A stretch of DNA of 64,000 nucleotides from UBA6168 sp964508135 (GTDB lineage Bacteria > Bacteroidota > Bacteroidia > Chitinophagales > Saprospiraceae): NCBI GenBank assembly GCA_964508135.1, contig CAZDSU010000017.1:1-64000 (forward strand), given 5' to 3'. Below, one piece after another: positions 60,487-64,000 of the stretch; position 1 is the stretch's first letter, and every line of letters starts with the position of its first letter. The notes under the pieces were generated by a model that was not told the origin of the DNA, did not search any database, and was given only the letters and a program-made list of their open reading frames with translations. Position numbers and translations under genes: made by a program.

Positions 60487-61731
60487 TTATCCCCTGCCTT
60501 TTTTGCCACCGCCGCCGCTGTTGCCGCCGCCACTGCTTTTCGGGGCGGAAGGTGCTGGTGCAGAACTACGACCAGAGTCTATCCGAGGAGCAGGGTTGCT
60601 CCTTGGGGCGCTGCTGCGGTTGCTGTCTATCCGGGGAGCACTGCTGCGGTTGCTGTCCGTACGAGGTGTGCTGTTGCGGTTGTTGTCTATTCGTGGTGCG
60701 CTGCTGCGATTACTGCGGGTGTTGTCAGGTGTCACGTCAGTGCGCTGACGGGCATCGTTGCCGCCACGGCTTGGACGGGCCTCTTCAACATTGGGCTCCG
60801 TTCTCGGGCGGGCAGTCTCCACTTCTGGGCGGTTGCGCTCGCTCGGGTTTGTGGTGCGCTCGGTTTCAGTTGAACGACGGCTCTCGTTGGTGCGAGTCTC
60901 GTTCAGTTCACGGCGCAGTCTTTCCTTTTCGGCTTCACGGTTGCCTGTGCCTGTGTCGCTTGGCTTGGTGATCGTTTGGCCAGCCTTGGTTTCAGAACCA
61001 CGGCGGGCGTTGTACCGCTCTTCCCCAGATGTGCCACTGCTGCCAGTTCTTCTTGGGCCAGTGGTTGGGCGATTGTTGTAGTTGTTGTTGCTGACGGTGT
61101 TGTAGGTATAACCATTGCCCCACGAAGGAGGACAGTAGTAGTTACTGTAGCCGCCGTAACCGCCGCCATATCCACTACCATAGTTATTGTAGCCGCCGCC
61201 ATAACCGCCGTAGCCGCCACCGTAGTAATTGTTGGTTACATAGGTGTTGCCGTATCCGCCACCGTAGCCATTGTTCCAGCCCCAAGGGTTGTTGTAGTAG
61301 CTATTGCGACCCCAAGAGTTGTAGCCGTAGAAGCCGCTGTTCCAGCGGTTCCACCTGCGCCAAGGGCTGTAGTTGTCGTAGATAAGCACCGTCACACCGG
61401 GAGACCAGAACGGGTCGTAGTACGCCACGTCAACGTACACCGGGTCGAAGTAACCGAACCCATAATAAGGGCGGTTGAAACGGCGGATACGGGAACTATA
61501 GTAATAGTTGTAATCGTCGTAGTCCTCATAATCCTCATACACTTCATCGTCGTAGTCCGAATTGCTACCATTGTCATCGTAGTAGTTGTCCGAGGATGAG
61601 GTAGATGAAGTGTAGGAACCACCGTCCGTGTCGGGGTTGTAATACAAGTCGTCGTACTGAGCTTGGACGGCATTTGCGATGCCGAAGGCAAAGAAGGCGA
61701 CCAAGGCGATGAGCAACTTATTCTTTTTCAT
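60487..61731 (-). CDS. Secreted low-complexity protein rich in Tyr, Gly, Asn and Arg/Ser
   Basis: A 414-residue protein with a signal peptide (MKKNKLLIALVAFFAFGIANAVQAQ). Residues about 30-75 are acidic with many Tyr and Asp (YDDEVYEDYEDYDDYNYYYS). Residues 75-135 are more ordered (YYDPFWSPGVTVLIYDNYSPWRRW). Residues 140-215 are Gly/Tyr/Asn-rich (NNYYGGGYGGYGGGYNNYGS). The end is basic and disordered, with ten-residue repeats of the type NRSSAPRIDS near 340-395, and finishes GGGGKKGRG. Similar proteins in Bacteroidota are exported and of unknown role, possibly envelope- or matrix-associated. It ends at a strong terminator. Confidence 0.75.
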   Translation of the reverse strand: MKKNKLLIALVAFFAFGIANAVQAQYDDLYYNPDTDGGSYTSSTSSSDNYYDDNGSNSDYDDEVYEDYEDYDDYNYYYSSRIRRFNRPYYGFGYFDPVYVDVAYYDPFWSPGVTVLIYDNYSPWRRWNRWNSGFYGYNSWGRNSYYNNPWGWNNGYGGGYGNTYVTNNYYGGGYGGYGGGYNNYGSGYGGGYGGYSNYYCPPSWGNGYTYNTVSNNNYNNRPTTGPRRTGSSGTSGEERYNARRGSETKAGQTITKPSDTGTGNREAEKERLRRELNETRTNESRRSTETERTTNPSERNRPEVETARPRTEPNVEEARPSRGGNDARQRTDVTPDNTRSNRSSAPRIDNNRNSTPRTDSNRSSAPRIDSNRSSAPRSNPAPRIDSGRSSAPAPSAPKSSGGGNSGGGGKKGRG

Positions 61732-62059
61732 TTTACAAATATTTTTATTGGTAAATACTTCGACGCTCTCTCTTACGAGTTTGCAGTCACGAAATTATTA
61801 GCTTTGCGCCACATTTTTCGTTAAGGTAGAACTAAATTCATTTTTAGCCCTGTTAAAGTTTTTCAGATGGCACAGACATGGGACGAACCGCTTTTTCAAA
61901 GTCATTTAAAAAAATCTTAAAACTTGGGATTTTAGGTAAAAAAGGGCCGTTTTGCGGCTTTTTTTAGTTAAAACCTGAAAAAAAGGCAGTTGTGGGTTGT
62001 CGGCTTTTTTCAAAAAAAGCAATCTCAGTCCTCATAAATACTGGCAGCAAAAAATAATT
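61732..62059 (+). other. Long leader region upstream of proS
   Basis: 328 AT-rich nt with no coding gene. A -7 box TAGCTTTG at 61799-61806 (+) and a terminator-like hairpin at 61941-61965 lie in it, so a transcript could start near 61813 and be attenuated before proS. Confidence 0.45.
61941..61965 (+). terminator. Terminator-like hairpin in the proS leader
   Basis: GCCG-TTTTG-CGGC flanked by AAAAAAGG and TTTTTTT, about 95 nt upstream of the proS ATG. Confidence 0.55.
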
Positions 62060-63526
62060 ATGGCCAAAGAAATCACATCCAGAGAGGAAAATTATTCCCA
62101 ATGGTACATTGACATTGTACAAAAAGCCAACCTTGCCGACAACTCGGCAGTGCGGGGCTGCATGGTCATCAAGCCGAACGGCTATGCGATTTGGGAAAAT
62201 GTGCAGGCACAGCTCGACCGCATGTTCAAAGAAACCGGGCACGTCAACGCCTATTTCCCTTTGTTCATTCCAAAAAGCTTCCTCAGCCGGGAGGCACAGC
62301 ATGTTGAGGGCTTCGCCAAGGAGTGCGCCGTGATCACCCACCACCGCCTGATGAACGCACCGGACGGCAGCGGTGTCGTCGTTGACCCATCGGCGAAGCT
62401 GGAAGAGGAACTCATCGTCCGCCCCACCTCGGAGACCATCATCTGGGACACCTACCGCACCTGGATAAACAGTTACCGTGACCTACCGTTGCTCATCAAC
62501 CAATGGGCCAACGTGGTGCGCTGGGAGATGCGCACACGCCTCTTTCTGCGCACGACGGAGTTCCTTTGGCAGGAGGGGCACACCGCCCATGCCACCCGCG
62601 AGGAGGCCGTGGCCGAGACCCGCACCATGCTCGACGTGTACGCCACATTTGCCGAAGAGTGGATGGCCATGCCCGTTGTCAAGGGCGTGAAGACTGCCAA
62701 CGAGCGCTTCGCTGGGGCCGAGGACACCTATTGTATAGAAGCGCTTATGCAGGACGGCAAGGCGCTGCAAGCTGGCACCTCGCATTTCTTGGGGCAAAAT
62801 TTTGCGAAAGCATTTGACGTGAAATTTTCCAACAAAGAGAACCAACAAGAGTACGTGTGGGCAACGTCGTGGGGCGTGAGCACCCGCCTCATCGGGGCGC
62901 TCATCATGACCCACTCCGACGACGACGGCCTTGTTTTACCACCAAAAATAGCCCCAACGCAGGTGGTCATCGTGCCCATCCCGAAGCCCACGCCAGAGAT
63001 TGACGAAGCTGCCGACAAGCTGATGAAGGAGCTGAAGGCCAAAGGCATCCGGGTGAAGTACGATATGGACGACCAAAAACGCCCCGGCTTCAAGTTTGCC
63101 GAGCACGAGATGAACGGCATCCCCGTCCGCCTCGGCATCGGTGCCCGTGACCTCGCCGAGGGCAAGGTGGAAGTCGCCCGTCGTGACACCAAGGAAAAGA
63201 CAAACTACCCCGTGGAGGGCATCGCCGACCGCATCATTGCCCTGCTCGACGAGATTCAGCAGAACCTGTTCGACCGCTCCGTGGCTTACCGTGCCGAGCA
63301 CACCACCCCGGTTGACAATTTCGACGACTTCCAAGCCGTACTGGATGGCAAAGGCGGCTTCGTGAGCGCTCACTGGGATGGCACCTCGGAGACGGAACTG
63401 AAAATCAAAGAACTTACCAAGGCCACTATCCGCTGTATCCCGCTTGACAACCCGCAGGAACACGGCAAGTGTGTGTTTACTGAAAATCCGTCGAAGGAAA
63501 GAGTTCTTTTCGCACGGGCTTACTAA
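62060..63526 (+). CDS. proS: Prolyl-tRNA synthetase, archaeal/eukaryotic type
   Basis: A 488-residue class II synthetase from the ATG at 62060; the longer frame to 61997 adds non-homologous residues. Landmarks are RPTSETIIWDTYRTW, FLRTTEFLWQEGHTAH and TYCIEALMQDGKALQAGTSHFLGQNF, then a WATSWGVSTRLIGALIMTH motif. The bacterial editing (INS) domain is absent, so this is the short archaeal/eukaryotic-type ProS common in Bacteroidota. It charges tRNA-Pro. The final residue is Tyr (FARAY), a hallmark of this type. Confidence 0.95.
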   Translation: MAKEITSREENYSQWYIDIVQKANLADNSAVRGCMVIKPNGYAIWENVQAQLDRMFKETGHVNAYFPLFIPKSFLSREAQHVEGFAKECAVITHHRLMNAPDGSGVVVDPSAKLEEELIVRPTSETIIWDTYRTWINSYRDLPLLINQWANVVRWEMRTRLFLRTTEFLWQEGHTAHATREEAVAETRTMLDVYATFAEEWMAMPVVKGVKTANERFAGAEDTYCIEALMQDGKALQAGTSHFLGQNFAKAFDVKFSNKENQQEYVWATSWGVSTRLIGALIMTHSDDDGLVLPPKIAPTQVVIVPIPKPTPEIDEAADKLMKELKAKGIRVKYDMDDQKRPGFKFAEHEMNGIPVRLGIGARDLAEGKVEVARRDTKEKTNYPVEGIADRIIALLDEIQQNLFDRSVAYRAEHTTPVDNFDDFQAVLDGKGGFVSAHWDGTSETELKIKELTKATIRCIPLDNPQEHGKCVFTENPSKERVLFARAY

Positions 63527-63528
63527 TC

Positions 63529-63618
63529 GAAATTGGGAAATTGGGAAATTGAGAGATTGGGAAATTGTAGGTGTCGCTCAATTTCCTAATTTCTCAATTT
63601 CTAATTTCCAATTCCCCC
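63529..63618. repeat. Octamer repeats between proS and the next gene
   Basis: AAATTGGG-type units on the left (63530-63567) face CAATTTCC/TAATTTC units on the right (63579-63612). They match the phrase at 56599-56690 and can form a long hairpin. The array ends 2 nt before the next ATG. Confidence 0.75.
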
Positions 63619-63619
63619 A

Positions 63620-64000
63620 ATGGATACGTTTACTCAGTTGGCCCTCGGTGCCGCTTGCGGCGAAGCCGTTCTTGGCAAAAAAATCGGCAACCGGGCCATG
63701 GTCTGGGGCGCATTCGGCGGCATCCTGCCCGATTTCGATGTGGCGGCCTCCTTTTTCACCGATGAAATAACGGCGCTGGCGTTCCACCGGGGCTTCATGC
63801 ACAGCATCACGTTTGCGGTGTTGGCGGCGCTGGGTCTGGGATGGCTGGTCGAGTGGCTGTACCGCAGCGGCACTTACCGACGGCGGGGCTACAAGCTCTT
63901 CGTCATGGCTGCCGTCATGGTCTTCTACCTGCTGCTGATGGCGGGCATCCGATGGGTGTTCCGGGATGCGGTGCAGACTTGGACGCACCTCGCCATTGCA
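63620..64000 (+). CDS. YdjM-like membrane-bound metal-dependent hydrolase, partial
   Basis: The first 127 codons of a gene cut by the window edge, beginning MDTFTQLALGAACGEAVLGKK. GGILPDFDVAA and FHRGFMHSIT have the Asp and His pattern of the YdjM/DUF457 family (inner-membrane metal-dependent hydrolases, some LexA-controlled). Membrane segments lie at about residues 68-83 (VLAALGLGWLVEWLY) and 96-112 (FVMAAVMVFYLLLMAG). The gene follows proS after an octamer repeat. The C-terminal part is outside the window. Confidence 0.8.
   Translation, partial: MDTFTQLALGAACGEAVLGKKIGNRAMVWGAFGGILPDFDVAASFFTDEITALAFHRGFMHSITFAVLAALGLGWLVEWLYRSGTYRRRGYKLFVMAAVMVFYLLLMAGIRWVFRDAVQTWTHLAIA

Overview
The window looks like the chromosome of a free-living Bacteroidota, most likely from the Saprospirales (Saprospira/Lewinella/Haliscomenobacter-like; the family is a guess from overall feel). 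The evidence is a set of gene starts preceded by the Bacteroidota -7 promoter box TAnnTTTG, little use of Shine-Dalgarno sites, several secreted proteins with type IX secretion (T9SS) C-terminal domains, SprB and GEVED repeats, a LytS/LytTR two-component pair, FadL/OmpP1 and BamA outer-membrane proteins, and archaeal-type ProS. Overall base composition is moderately GC-rich, with an AT-richer island in part of the cas operon.

Layout. 0-6 kb: secreted SnoaL-like and CotH/LTD proteins and a lipoprotein-LytS-LytTR signalling operon. 6-13 kb: an SLC13-type transporter, a small-protein/nucleotidyltransferase pair, a GH20 hexosaminidase, a DUF2279 protein and a DksA-like protein. 13-19.5 kb: envelope biogenesis (geranylgeranyl-reductase-like flavoprotein, BamA, UppS, WecA/TagO-like transferase). 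19.6-33.5 kb: a complete type I-B CRISPR-Cas locus, with 42 repeats and 41 spacers, adaptation genes cas4-cas2-cas1, then cas6, cas3, cas5, cas7, cas8b, a small zinc-ribbon gene not recognised as a cas gene, and a WYL regulator. The array is read on the minus strand, like the cas genes. 33.8-46.7 kb: tRNA-Ala(GGC), an Arc-like protein, a thioredoxin-fold lipoprotein, two large secreted proteins, MetF and an ABC-F ATPase. 46.9-51.6 kb: xylB and xylA, split by an AAA/DUF4143 ATPase gene lying between two related palindromes. 51.8-64 kb: an HNH endonuclease pair, ALDH7, Adk, Obg, a class II aldolase, an OmpP1/FadL protein, a Tyr/Gly/Asn-rich protein, ProS and the start of a YdjM-like membrane protein.

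The most unusual structural feature is between the genes. Many intergenic gaps hold either (a) degenerate tandem repeats with a 7- or 8-nt unit, whose sequence differs from locus to locus, or (b) large imperfect palindromes of about 95 to 375 nt built from mirrored hairpins. In two pairs of palindromes the stems differ in sequence but keep pairing. One heptamer array lies in frame inside xylB. The other main leads are the zinc-ribbon gene at the head of the cas operon, a 12-nt motif shared by the cas promoter region and the putative CRISPR leader, a likely internal Cas11 start in cas8b, and a 40-bp perfect hairpin between cas6 and cas1.
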